A stretch of DNA of 33,039 bases from a virus. The stretch is taken from positions 1-33,039 of IMG/VR virus record IMGVR_UViG_3300009183_000225. One strand, given 5' to 3'. Shown here in pieces: positions 16,036 to 22,942 of the stretch. The notes below the pieces were generated by a model. The model was not told the origin of the DNA, ran no database searches, and saw only the letters and a list, made by a program, of their open reading frames with translations. The number at the start of each line of letters is the position of its first letter. Within the stretch, counting starts at the first letter, position 1. The position numbers and the translations under genes are program-made.

Positions 16036-17814
16036 ATGGACCAATCACTAGCAGTTGAAGGAGTTATAAAGGAGTTACAAAGCTCAAACCTGTCTCAAGA
16101 TCTTATTCTCGATACGGTTGACAGTTTTGGATATACTCTTGCTTCAAACATAGCAAAACAAGGCACAGCAGTAATGCCTAAACTTGTAGAGTTAGCAACT
16201 GATATTAAAGGTAAATTTGATGTCCTAATACGCTCTAATGTGGTGTTGGCAAAACGACTCACCGAAAATAAACTTCAAGAACGTGAGGATCGCGGAGAAT
16301 TAATTGATACTCTTAAAGATTTAAAGCCAAAAAAGGCTAAAGACGCTGTTCAAGCAAAATCAAAAGGAGGCGGCTCACTTGGAATATTTGGCGCACTTGG
16401 TTTTATTGCTGGTGGATTAGCAGGCATAGTGTCTGGGTTTTTAAGTGAATTTAGTTTTATATTTTCTGGATTAACAAAAACAATTAAAAATAGTAAAACA
16501 TATAAAAGTGTAACTTCTTTCTTCGTTAAATTTGGAAAGTTTTTTGATGATATTATAGCGAGATTTAAAAATTCAAAACTTGTAACAAAGTTAGCAAGTG
16601 TATTTGAAGGAATCACTGAATTTATAGACAAGTTTAAAAATTCTGGTTTGTATAAAGGTATATCTACATTAGTAGGTAAAATAAAAGGACTCTTTGCTGT
16701 ATTTTCAAACTCTCCCTTATTAAAGGCAATTGATACCATGGTTGACATAGCAAAGTCTACATTTTCAACTATTGCAAAGGTTTTTAGCGGAATTAAACAA
16801 GGATTTACTGTGGGCAGTAAATTTGGCAGCGTCCTGGGTAAACTATTAAAGGGAGTAAGCCGTCTGCTACTTGGACTTGGTAAAATATTTGGATGGCCAT
16901 TGACAATTATAATGGGTATCTATGGAGCAATTACTGGTTTTATGAAAGGCTTTAAGGAAGGCGGAATAATTGGTGGTATAAAAGGAGCACTTGTTGGCCT
17001 ATTTGACTCTGTCATTGGCAGTCTGCTCGATCTAGTAAAAGACGGCGTGTCATGGATTGCTGGTATGCTAGGCTTTGAAAAGTTTTCTGCATTTTTAGAC
17101 AGCTTTTCATTTACAGATCTATACAAAAAGTTTGTAGACTTTGCATTTGGAATGTATGAAAAAATTGGAAGTTTCCTTGGAAGTATATTTACTACAATAG
17201 GTGACTTCTTTTCAAGTCTTCCAGACAAGATTGGCGAATTGTTTGCTGGAGCGGCTGATACAATTTCAGGAATGTTTGGAAATATAAGTGACACTGTTGA
17301 TAAGTTTAACCGAACAATACTAAAGGCAATACTTCCTGATCCAAATATAAAGAGAGAGTGGTATGATCCTCTCTCTATGATATCACAAGCAATACCTGAT
17401 GATGTTTACAAATATGCATATGGTACACCAGCAAAGGACACTTCAAAAAATGACTCTAGTGCGACTGGTGACTTTTCAGAAAAACCAGCAACATCATCTG
17501 CCGAAAAAATAGCAATGGCAAAAGAGACTAAAAACTTTTCGACATTAACAAATGAAGAAAAAGCCATGGCTGCTGGTTATAAAAACTGGGATGAATATAA
17601 GAGCGCAGATTATAAGTGGAAAGAAAATATACTTCCTGCACAAATATCAACTGGAGCTGCCTTAAATGCAGCAGGAAACAGCGCAAATACAACAGTTGTT
17701 AATGTGACAAATAATAATGGTGGAAACGTTAGCAGTGTGCGAAGCAACAGCGTAAGCAATAATGTTCCAACACACATGCCAATATACACTGGAAGTATGG
17801 CAATGGGATATTAA
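16036..17814 (+). CDS. 29: Tail tape measure protein (gp29-like)
   Basis: 592 residues, almost the length of T4 gp29 (590), so a tail of similar length is expected. The N-terminal third is helical and charged. Residues about 115-420 are rich in Gly/Phe/Leu/Ile with hydrophobic segments (LGIFGALGFIAGGLAGIVSG, FGWPLTIIMGIYGAITGFM) and recurring F-K-(N)-S patterns. The C-terminus is Asn/Ser-rich (VVNVTNNNGGNVSSVRSNS), as in many tape measures. It starts on the base after the stop of the frameshifted frame and has no Shine-Dalgarno, so coupling to that frame is likely. Its 3' end overlaps the convergent thioredoxin gene by 4 bases. Confidence 0.9.
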   Translation: MDQSLAVEGVIKELQSSNLSQDLILDTVDSFGYTLASNIAKQGTAVMPKLVELATDIKGKFDVLIRSNVVLAKRLTENKLQEREDRGELIDTLKDLKPKKAKDAVQAKSKGGGSLGIFGALGFIAGGLAGIVSGFLSEFSFIFSGLTKTIKNSKTYKSVTSFFVKFGKFFDDIIARFKNSKLVTKLASVFEGITEFIDKFKNSGLYKGISTLVGKIKGLFAVFSNSPLLKAIDTMVDIAKSTFSTIAKVFSGIKQGFTVGSKFGSVLGKLLKGVSRLLLGLGKIFGWPLTIIMGIYGAITGFMKGFKEGGIIGGIKGALVGLFDSVIGSLLDLVKDGVSWIAGMLGFEKFSAFLDSFSFTDLYKKFVDFAFGMYEKIGSFLGSIFTTIGDFFSSLPDKIGELFAGAADTISGMFGNISDTVDKFNRTILKAILPDPNIKREWYDPLSMISQAIPDDVYKYAYGTPAKDTSKNDSSATGDFSEKPATSSAEKIAMAKETKNFSTLTNEEKAMAAGYKNWDEYKSADYKWKENILPAQISTGAALNAAGNSANTTVVNVTNNNGGNVSSVRSNSVSNNVPTHMPIYTGSMAMGY

Positions 17815-18074
17815 CTATAGGTAATGTCCATAAACTCTTCAAAGGTTTTTACACCAAAAAAGCTGTGAAGAACCTTTCCATTTATGTCATAGCATATTGT
17901 GTGTGGCACTCCTTGAATCTTATATTCAAAGATTAGTGGTAGATTGTTTTCATCATCTACATCTATAATTTGTAACTCTGCCGGGGTACGAGCGCAATAT
18001 TCACGCAATGATTCGAGGTGTCGTTTGCAATCAATACAGTTTATGTATGTAAACACTCGTATTAGGAATATCAT
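17811..18074 (-). CDS. Thioredoxin/glutaredoxin-like protein
   Basis: 87 residues, the same length as T4 thioredoxin NrdC. Redox motif C13-I-D-C16 after strand IRVFTYIN; cis-proline at GVPHT (Pro57); last strand and helix GKVLHSFFGVKTFEEF. A likely role is electron donation to a ribonucleotide reductase or upkeep of a host or phage enzyme. The ATG lies only 3 bases after the T-tract of the gp32 terminator, and no ribosome site or promoter is evident, so expression may depend on read-through. Confidence 0.85.
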   Translation of the reverse strand: MIFLIRVFTYINCIDCKRHLESLREYCARTPAELQIIDVDDENNLPLIFEYKIQGVPHTICYDINGKVLHSFFGVKTFEEFMDITYS

Positions 18075-18077
18075 AAG

Positions 18078-18115
18078 AAAAAAAGGGGGAGAATAGCAGA
18101 CGCCATTTCTCCCCC
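18078..18115 (-). terminator. Rho-independent terminator of gp32
   Basis: On the minus strand a perfect 9-bp stem, GGGGGAGAA (18107-18115) with TTCTCCCCC (18085-18093), encloses a 13-nt loop and is followed by seven T residues (18078-18084). It lies 15 bases after the gp32 stop. Confidence 0.95.
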
Positions 18116-18130
18116 TAGTTGGGTTATAGG

Positions 18131-19045
18131 TTAGCCTTGAGCAAGTTTAGCAAAGTAACTCAATGACTCGTCATCGCCATCATCATCCTTGGAATCAATT
18201 TCGGGGCTTTCAACTTCAGTGTATGTTAGTGAAGCTTCAGTTGTTTTTCCAATTGACTCAGCGCGTGCTGTGACAGAGCGTTCTTCAGTCATTGATCCTG
18301 CCAATGCTTCAGAACCAAGTACTTCAATAAGCTTACGCTTTAAGTCAGCATAGCTTTTATAGCTTGATGGGTCAACAAAATCTTTAAGTGAATAGAGCGT
18401 GTTGTATACCTTTTCAAGTTTAGCCTCATCTCCTCCAAAGAGTTCAGAGACTCCATCAAATTCGCTCTTATCATAGTTACGATAACCTTCAAAGTTGCGA
18501 ATCTTCAATTTGAAGTTTGCACCAGACCAAAAATCAAATGGATTGACTGGTGTTTCATCTTGAAATTGTGGTTGCATAATATCCATAATTTTGTCAAAGA
18601 TTTTCTTACCAAATTTGTATAAGAATACTTTGCCTTCATTGTCTGGATTTGCAGGGTCACTTACAACAAGAATGTTACTTACATAGTGCAAGCGACGTTT
18701 ACGCTCGCGCGCAATCTCCTTATCTTTTTCGTTTCCGCTGTTCCAGAGAACGCTATTAATCTCAGCAACAGGGTCAGGTTGACCAATACTCGTGAGAGAA
18801 TTTTCAATGTACCAACGACCAGTTGGTCCTTTAAATCCATGATCCCAGAAGCGAACCCATGGCAAGTCTTCGCCTTCCTTTGCAGGAAGAAAACGAATGA
18901 TTGCATAACCATTACCTGCTTTATCTACAGCGGGAGACCAAAGACGGTCATCACCATAGGTTTTAGCAGTATTAATTTTTTCCGCAGCTTCAACAAGTTT
19001 ATTGATTGAAGATGCCCGATTTTGTTTTAGTGTATTAAACGACAT
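18131..19045 (-). CDS. 32: Single-stranded DNA-binding protein gp32
   Basis: 304 residues from the ATG at 19045 (T4 gp32 is 301). A GTG at 19090 would add 15 residues, but MSF..LK matches the usual start of this family. The core is clear: LWSPAVDKAGNGYAIIRFLP, LPWVRFWDHGFKGPTGRWYI, NILVVSDPANPDNEGKVFLY and FGKKIFDKIMDIM. The acidic tail (DSKDDDGDDES) serves partner binding. The protein has no cysteine at all; the zinc ligands of T4 gp32 are missing, and the region reads SIGQPDPVAEIN. It coats ssDNA in replication and recombination and works with gp59. It has its own promoter, leader and terminator. Confidence 0.96.
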   Translation of the reverse strand: MSFNTLKQNRASSINKLVEAAEKINTAKTYGDDRLWSPAVDKAGNGYAIIRFLPAKEGEDLPWVRFWDHGFKGPTGRWYIENSLTSIGQPDPVAEINSVLWNSGNEKDKEIARERKRRLHYVSNILVVSDPANPDNEGKVFLYKFGKKIFDKIMDIMQPQFQDETPVNPFDFWSGANFKLKIRNFEGYRNYDKSEFDGVSELFGGDEAKLEKVYNTLYSLKDFVDPSSYKSYADLKRKLIEVLGSEALAGSMTEERSVTARAESIGKTTEASLTYTEVESPEIDSKDDDGDDESLSYFAKLAQG

Positions 19046-19094
19046 ATGTTTTGTATTACAGTGTATTGTTTTTTGTTTTTGTTGTTCCACTGCT
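19046..19094 (-). promoter_or_regulatory. A-rich gp32 leader, candidate autogenous operator
   Basis: From the predicted start near 19094, the leader is about 49 nt, nearly free of G in its 3' half (AACAACAAAAACAAAAAACA then ATACACTG), with only a possible 5-bp CAGTG/CACTG pairing. T4 gp32 represses its own translation by binding an unstructured A/U-rich leader; this one looks suited to the same control. Inferred. Confidence 0.45.
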
Positions 19095-19100
19095 TAGAAT

Positions 19101-19128
19101 ATTATAACAAAAATTAAAGATTTGTAAA
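19101..19128 (-). promoter_or_regulatory. Sigma70-type promoter for gp32
   Basis: The -35 TTTACA (19123-19128) and -10 TATAAT (19101-19106) are separated by 16 bases. The -35 lies within the last codons of gp59. With the terminator, this makes gp32 a separately controlled gene. Confidence 0.7.
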
Positions 19129-19737
19129 TGCATTAATTGCAAGCTCTTTATATTTTTGTTTGTCTATTTTAGGCAGCAAAAATGGTTTATATCCAACCAC
19201 TATACGAGAAGTCTCTTGCAGAAGTCCCATGGGGTCAGATACGTTTTTATTTATATGTGCACAATAGTTGCATAAGACATCAAGTGCACACAAGGTCTCA
19301 AGCGAAATCTTTTGAGAAAAGTATAGTTTAAAGAGTGGAGGAAGTTCGTTAGCACAGGACAATAGGTCATCAAATGAGAGTCCCTTTTGGTCACAATAAT
19401 GCTTGCAATCTGACAACTCACTTTTAAAACTGTATGAGAGCGATTGCATCTTATTTTGCCATAGACTGTATATTTCACCATTCATATCACCAATCCACGT
19501 CTTGCCTGAGAGTATATTTGACAAAAAAAATTCTATGCATGCCTGCTTTTTTGGATAGCTTTTTGCAACCTTTTCATAGAAGTACTTGTCACGACGAGTC
19601 TCAAATGAGCGTTGTGTTTGTGGCACTTTAAAGTTAAATTTAAGTGCGTCATAACTTCCTTCAGCAAAATGCAAACGCATTGCAATGCCTATACGCCATG
19701 CCTCAAATGGTGACACTCTATAATTTTCAGATACCAT
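19114..19737 (-). CDS. 59: Helicase loader gp59
   Basis: 207 residues (T4 gp59 is 217), from the ATG at 19737, which overlaps the last base of the gp33 stop (TGATG). The N-terminus has the family pattern: SPFEAWRIGIAMRLHFAEGS, YDALKFNFKVPQ, SFETRRDKYFYEKVAKSYPK. This is an all-helical protein that loads gp41 helicase onto gp32-coated DNA. The order gp33-gp59-gp32 is the same as in T4. Other conserved-looking parts are IEFFLSNILSG and the C-terminal helices. Confidence 0.9.
   Translation of the reverse strand: MVSENYRVSPFEAWRIGIAMRLHFAEGSYDALKFNFKVPQTQRSFETRRDKYFYEKVAKSYPKKQACIEFFLSNILSGKTWIGDMNGEIYSLWQNKMQSLSYSFKSELSDCKHYCDQKGLSFDDLLSCANELPPLFKLYFSQKISLETLCALDVLCNYCAHINKNVSDPMGLLQETSRIVVGYKPFLLPKIDKQKYKELAINAFTNL
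19248..19255 (-). promoter_or_regulatory. Possible internal late promoter TATAAATA
   Basis: A perfect octamer inside the gp59 coding region, oriented toward gp32. From memory, T4 gene 32 also receives late transcription from a site upstream. A chance match in AT-rich coding DNA is possible. Confidence 0.35.
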
Positions 19738-19976
19738 CAAAACAATGAGGCAGTAGACTTTGGAAGTAGGTTAACGCGTTGTGCTTCAGCTTCAAGTTTT
19801 TCCTTTAAGCTCCCAACAACAAGCTTTGACACATCATCAACTTCAATGCCGGCTCCATCACAATAGTGCATTATTGCCTCTAGATAATCCATGCCCTGCT
19901 TGCGCACGCGTGTTTCAATCTCTAGTGCAAATTCTTGCTTTGACAATATTTTCAGTGGTATTTTAATTTCGGACAT
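19737..19976 (-). CDS. 33: Late transcription co-activator gp33
   Basis: 79 residues from the ATG at 19976, one base after the stop of the upstream gene; a longer start at 19994 would overlap it needlessly. T4 gp33 is 112 residues. The protein is acidic and helical (KQEFALEIETRVRKQGMDYL, EAIMHYCDGAGIEVDDVSKL), and this family has a conserved YxEAIxxYCxxxxIE pattern in marine T4-likes. It ends in a hydrophobic SLF, as expected for binding the sliding clamp. It bridges RNA polymerase, gp55 and the clamp at TATAAATA promoters. Confidence 0.85.
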   Translation of the reverse strand: MSEIKIPLKILSKQEFALEIETRVRKQGMDYLEAIMHYCDGAGIEVDDVSKLVVGSLKEKLEAEAQRVNLLPKSTASLF

Positions 19977-19977
19977 A

Positions 19978-21198
19978 TTACAGTTTGTGTTCAATTACTT
20001 TTAGGATGATTGTTTGTTCGTTTATTCTTCCATTGACCGCTTTCTTTTTGGTCTTAAGAGTGTCCAAATATTTTTCAAGCTGCTTTGGTCGCGAACTTAA
20101 GATTGTGCTGAGCACATCCTGTGGTTTTCGCAGGGTACATGAGAAGCTTGTGCCCTTATCAAATCCCTTTAAGGTTGTTCCTTTTACTTCAAACCCCGCT
20201 GCTCCACTTGCATAGTAGACACTCAGTGCTCTGATTTTTGTATTGAATAACAGGACACACTGAGATGTTGGCAATCGTGAGGGCGAGACTGAATCAATGT
20301 TCCAGTCAGCAGAATGCATTTGATATTTTAGTCTTGACACCTGCTTTGTTGCATCCTTAACCTTTTTCTGACGAGGCTTGCGATTTGAATTTTTAATTTT
20401 CGCGTGAACAAGCACATCAGAGAGCATAGTCTCCAAGGTCTTTACAATTTTTCTCAATTCAGGACGTGGAAAGTGCGAGTAACCTTCAACGAGTTGTGGG
20501 TCGACCTTATTGAATGCACCTGAAAATTCTGACAAGTGACGATTAATCCAATCAGCAATAGTCTTGCAACCAAGAGCTGGTGTCTTTGTATCACGCAGCA
20601 GCGCAGTCATATTACATAAGGCAGATCCGGTTTTTGTAGTTGCCCATGTGTCAAGTGTCTCTTCCAAGAGTACAATAATTTCCTTGTTTACCTTGTCCTT
20701 GATTTTATCAAGCGGACTTGTTGCCCTTGGTTTTTTCTCAACTTCATTGGTGCTCTCGATAGAACGAGACTCAACTGCTAGAGTTGATAGAGCCTTTGAT
20801 ATTTCAGCACGAACAAGCTCAGCGTCATCTTTTGCAATTGGGGGAGTCTCATGAAATGGCAGAGAGTCAAAATGTTCTTGTGCTTGTGGATGCATTGACG
20901 GCATGCCTCGTTCCATACACCGAATAAGTTTACCTACAGTGGTTGGAATAATATATGGAGGTGCGTCTTTGATTTGAGAGATTTGCACCTTTGTATATCC
21001 ATTCTTTTTCATCCAATCTAAAACCATAGGTCTGAGATCAAGTGCACTCAAATAGTAGTTATAGAATCGAAGTGCTCGACACCGAGTTTTATAAAATTGT
21101 TCAACAGACCATGTCTCCCAACCATGCCAATCAGGTTCATCACCAGTCCATTTTGCATCAGGTGCAATTACCTTGCCCGCTTTAAATATATTACTCAT
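19978..21198 (-). CDS. Conserved protein of unknown function upstream of gp33
   Basis: 406 residues, translated in series with gp33 and gp59. The N-terminal region is aromatic and well ordered (DEPDWHGWETWSVEQFYKTR, then ALRFYNYYLSALDLRP, MKKNGY). The middle is charged and helical (residues about 125-200). The C-terminal third is basic and beta-rich (NSNRKPRQKKVKD, LFNTKIRALSVYYASGAAGF, VKGTTLKGFD), which could suit nucleic-acid binding. No catalytic motif was recognised. Its place in the gp33-gp59 operon suggests a role in replication or late transcription; that is guilt by association only. Confidence 0.85.
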   Translation of the reverse strand: MSNIFKAGKVIAPDAKWTGDEPDWHGWETWSVEQFYKTRCRALRFYNYYLSALDLRPMVLDWMKKNGYTKVQISQIKDAPPYIIPTTVGKLIRCMERGMPSMHPQAQEHFDSLPFHETPPIAKDDAELVRAEISKALSTLAVESRSIESTNEVEKKPRATSPLDKIKDKVNKEIIVLLEETLDTWATTKTGSALCNMTALLRDTKTPALGCKTIADWINRHLSEFSGAFNKVDPQLVEGYSHFPRPELRKIVKTLETMLSDVLVHAKIKNSNRKPRQKKVKDATKQVSRLKYQMHSADWNIDSVSPSRLPTSQCVLLFNTKIRALSVYYASGAAGFEVKGTTLKGFDKGTSFSCTLRKPQDVLSTILSSRPKQLEKYLDTLKTKKKAVNGRINEQTIILKVIEHKL

Positions 21199-21451
21199 GT
21201 GTGCTAAAAATTGAAATTACGTTTGAAACATTGAAACTGCGCCAACCTTGATTTTCGAGATCGTATGTCTTGACTAGGTTGTCATTTTCTACACGCTGCG
21301 CACCTTCAACCTTTGTATTTTCAGAGAGTGGAAGTAGGTGTTTTGCAAGTGTACATTTCATTTCGCGAAGTGTACCATCTTGTTTTGTAAATGTGACGAG
21401 GGCTGGACCTTCAAATAAGAGTTTGTGGATGTGTGCTTTATCAATCTTCAT
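21191..21451 (-). CDS. WYL_2-type Sm/SH3 beta-barrel protein
   Basis: 86 residues. The pattern VTFTKQDGTLREMKCTLAKH ... KTYDLENQGWRSFNVSNVIS matches the small phage family of Sm-like SH3 beta-barrel proteins (WYL_2). Members may bind nucleic acid or regulate, but no function is established. I chose the ATG at 21451 rather than 21457, because the promoter -10 box directly abuts 21457 and lies exactly 6 bases before 21451, as for other genes here. Its end overlaps the next gene by 8 bases. Confidence 0.8.
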   Translation of the reverse strand: MKIDKAHIHKLLFEGPALVTFTKQDGTLREMKCTLAKHLLPLSENTKVEGAQRVENDNLVKTYDLENQGWRSFNVSNVISIFSTHE

Positions 21452-21457
21452 AGACAT

Positions 21458-21486
21458 ATTATACTATATTTTTTGTGAGTTGTACA
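21458..21486 (-). promoter_or_regulatory. Early promoter for the WYL_2-406aa-gp33-gp59 operon
   Basis: -35 TGTACA (21481-21486), 17-base spacer, -10 TATAAT (21458-21463). The -10 ends 6 bases before ATG 21451, predicting a leaderless message. Confidence 0.7.
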
Positions 21487-21507
21487 TACATATTGTATCA
21501 AAGTTTG

Positions 21508-21702
21508 TTATTTTACGATAGAGTACTCACGTTCAGCTTTGATAGCGCTCTCAATCTTTTCGTTGATGATCTTCTCGAGCACTTCTTGCTTGTCGCGATC
21601 AACCAATCCTTTAGCGACCAAATCGTAGGTAAGACCTCTAAGAGTCTGTTCAAGCCAGCCAGTGAGGTAAGGGTAGCAAATGGGAGTATTGTCATCAGTC
21701 AT
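21508..21702 (-). CDS. Small protein, paralogue of the gene at 29057-29296
   Basis: 64 residues of unknown function. The segment YPYLTGWLEQTLRGLTYDLV ... AIKAERE aligns along its length with YPYLAGGFQALISGLAYSLV ... RIKQAERT of the 79-residue protein at 29057-29296. They are paralogues of a short helical, charged protein. It shares the upstream transcription unit with the 119-residue gene. Confidence 0.8.
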   Translation of the reverse strand: MTDDNTPICYPYLTGWLEQTLRGLTYDLVAKGLVDRDKQEVLEKIINEKIESAIKAEREYSIVK

Positions 21703-21731
21703 ATCTGTATTATATTAGAATTTGTTGTGAA

Positions 21732-22091
21732 TTACTTAGCGAAGAGAAACTTCATGTGTTCAAGCGAGGTTTTGTACTTCTTACCACCGTGCGAGTAAAT
21801 TACTGGATAACGATGTGCTCTGGAATTGTAACTAACGAGTTTTTCGCCGTTGCGCCCAATTTCCTTGAGGCCGTATGATGCGATCAAATTGGAAATAATC
21901 CGATCTTCGCGACCAATTGCACCTTTGACTTTCGTTTCAATTTGCATCTTAGCGTCCGAACTCGTAAACCGAATGGTTCCAATCGTAAACTCAAGATTTG
22001 CATCAGCGCCAAATTTGGCAAGAACTGCATTGAGTTCGGAACGAAGGGCGGCTGCGGTGGCTTTGTTGGTGAATCCTGTGAATTTAGTCAT
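21732..22091 (-). CDS. Conserved phage protein of unknown function (119 aa)
   Basis: The N-terminal helix (NKATAAALRSELNAVLAKFG) followed by short strands (LEFTIGTIRFTSSDAKMQIE) and a basic C-terminus with HGGKKYKTS recalls a small protein common in phages; no activity is known to me. The ATG is preceded by the leader ACCACAACATT shared with other early genes. It is the first gene after the promoter at 22117-22146. Confidence 0.85.
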   Translation of the reverse strand: MTKFTGFTNKATAAALRSELNAVLAKFGADANLEFTIGTIRFTSSDAKMQIETKVKGAIGREDRIISNLIASYGLKEIGRNGEKLVSYNSRAHRYPVIYSHGGKKYKTSLEHMKFLFAK

Positions 22092-22116
22092 AATGTTGTG
22101 GTTGGCTTACATGGTT

Positions 22117-22166
22117 ATTATAAGCTATTTCACAACAAATGTACAACACTTTTTTCATAAAAAGTG
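22117..22166 (-). promoter_or_regulatory. Early promoter cassette with upstream inverted repeat
   Basis: -35 TTGTAC (22141-22146), 18-base spacer, -10 TATAAT (22117-22122), and directly upstream an inverted repeat CACTTTTT/AAAAAGTG (22147-22166). The leader to the ATG at 22091 is about 18 nt. It shares layout with the cassettes at 23671, 24228, 26456 and 29534. Confidence 0.75.
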
Positions 22167-22275
22167 AAAAAGGTTGCCTGGCATATGCGTGGCATAGAAT
22201 AAATTTTGTAGAAAACTCTCGGTTTTTAACATTTTCTTCGCAAAAAGGTCAAAAATGTGTGCCTTTTTGTGTGTA

Positions 22276-22300
22276 TGCACTACCACTGTGCTAAGGAGGC
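22276..22300 (-). ncRNA. tRNA 5'-half-like fragment (acceptor strand and D-arm)
   Basis: Minus-strand GCCTCCT (7 nt) is followed by TAGCACAGTGGTAGTGCA, a perfect match to the D-arm consensus: U8, A9, stem GCAC/GTGC, loop AGTGGTA with A14, GG and A21, then A26. No anticodon stem, T-arm or complementary 3' acceptor strand follows within about 130 bases. It is best read as a tRNA remnant or tRNA-like element, not a working tRNA. It lies in the longest gene-free stretch (22092-22317), which otherwise holds the promoter cassette and an AT-rich hairpin. Confidence 0.5.
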
Positions 22301-22317
22301 GTTATGCGTGTCACATT

Positions 22318-22506
22318 TTACCAATGAGTGTATTGCTGAATTGCTCCAGACTCATCGTAAAATTGTACGTGAATGTAAGTTTGCACACAACTGTCATCGC
22401 ATGTTTCAGTGACTCCATACCGTTCTTGCAATGCATAGAATTCTTCAACGTATTGTCGACATGCTTGCGCAGCAGCCGCCCGGTTAGGATAAACATGTTG
22501 AGTCAT
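22318..22506 (-). CDS. Small hypothetical protein (62 aa)
   Basis: A hydrophilic protein with an N-terminal helix (NRAAAAQACRQYVEEFYALQ) and a beta-like tail with two cysteines (TCDDSCVQTYIHVQFYDESG). A competing frame (22311-22496) over the same DNA is basic and low in structure; this frame has the better protein character and sits 3 bases after the upstream small membrane gene. Function unknown. Confidence 0.65.
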   Translation of the reverse strand: MTQHVYPNRAAAAQACRQYVEEFYALQERYGVTETCDDSCVQTYIHVQFYDESGAIQQYTHW

Positions 22507-22509
22507 AAA

Positions 22510-22674
22510 TTAGACGGTAAAGACGTGACAGAAAAATGCCGCAAAAGCGATAAAACAAATTATAGAGTAAAATATATTTTTCTTTTCAAAGATATGTGTA
22601 AAAAGGGCATTTGTTAGTGCAAAACTTACAGAAAAATAAATGATGCAGTGTAGGATTAAATTAGTGTAATTCAT
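22510..22674 (-). CDS. Small two-segment membrane protein (54 aa)
   Basis: Below a common 60-codon size cut. It begins MNYTNLILHCIIYFSVSFAL and, after a charged turn (FEKKN), has a second hydrophobic stretch (IFYSIICFIAFAAFFCHVF), so two transmembrane helices are likely. It fits exactly between two other genes of the operon. Function unknown; small phage membrane proteins often act on the host envelope. Confidence 0.65.
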   Translation of the reverse strand: MNYTNLILHCIIYFSVSFALTNALFTHIFEKKNIFYSIICFIAFAAFFCHVFTV

Positions 22675-22696
22675 AATTGGTGTTGGATGTTGTTTG

Positions 22697-22942
22697 TTAT
22701 TGATTAATTGTAAATTTTTTATTCAGAGAGAGTATGATATTTTGAATAAGCTCATATTCACGTTCGGCTTCACGCACAACGTCATAGTCAATTTCATTGT
22801 GTTCACTGTCAAAATAGCGCACACGATACGGACAGTCTCGAGACTGTCCTACCACAGTGTTTAGGCACCAACCAATTTTGAGAGGCCTCCAATCAATGGT
22901 GTCGTCGGAAAATTGTGAATAGTAAAATTTTGGTTTGTTCAT
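22697..22942 (-). CDS. Hypothetical protein (81 aa)
   Basis: Begins MNKPKFYYSQFSDDTIDWRP, with a middle VGQSRDCPYRVRYFDSEHNE and a helical C-terminus REAEREYELIQNIILSL. Mixed alpha/beta; no motif recognised. Its ATG overlaps the upstream stop as ATGA, so translation is coupled. Confidence 0.8.
   Translation of the reverse strand: MNKPKFYYSQFSDDTIDWRPLKIGWCLNTVVGQSRDCPYRVRYFDSEHNEIDYDVVREAEREYELIQNIILSLNKKFTINQ

Noticed and set aside
17815-17885. Terminator for the plus-strand tail block
   Set aside because: AAAGGTT/AACCTTT can pair, but the loop is long and no T-tract follows. No convincing plus-strand terminator was found after the tape measure.
19046-19090. GTG start adding 15 residues to gp32
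   Set aside because: The extra residues come from the A-rich leader, and MSF..LK matches the usual N-terminus.
22150-22300. A complete tRNA gene
   Set aside because: No anticodon stem-loop, T-arm or matching 3' acceptor could be built from the bases after the D-arm.
22293-22327. Plus-strand AAGGAGG followed by ATG and a 7-codon frame
   Set aside because: The frame is tiny, has no promoter, and opposes the local gene direction. The same bases read on the minus strand form the acceptor strand of the tRNA-like element.
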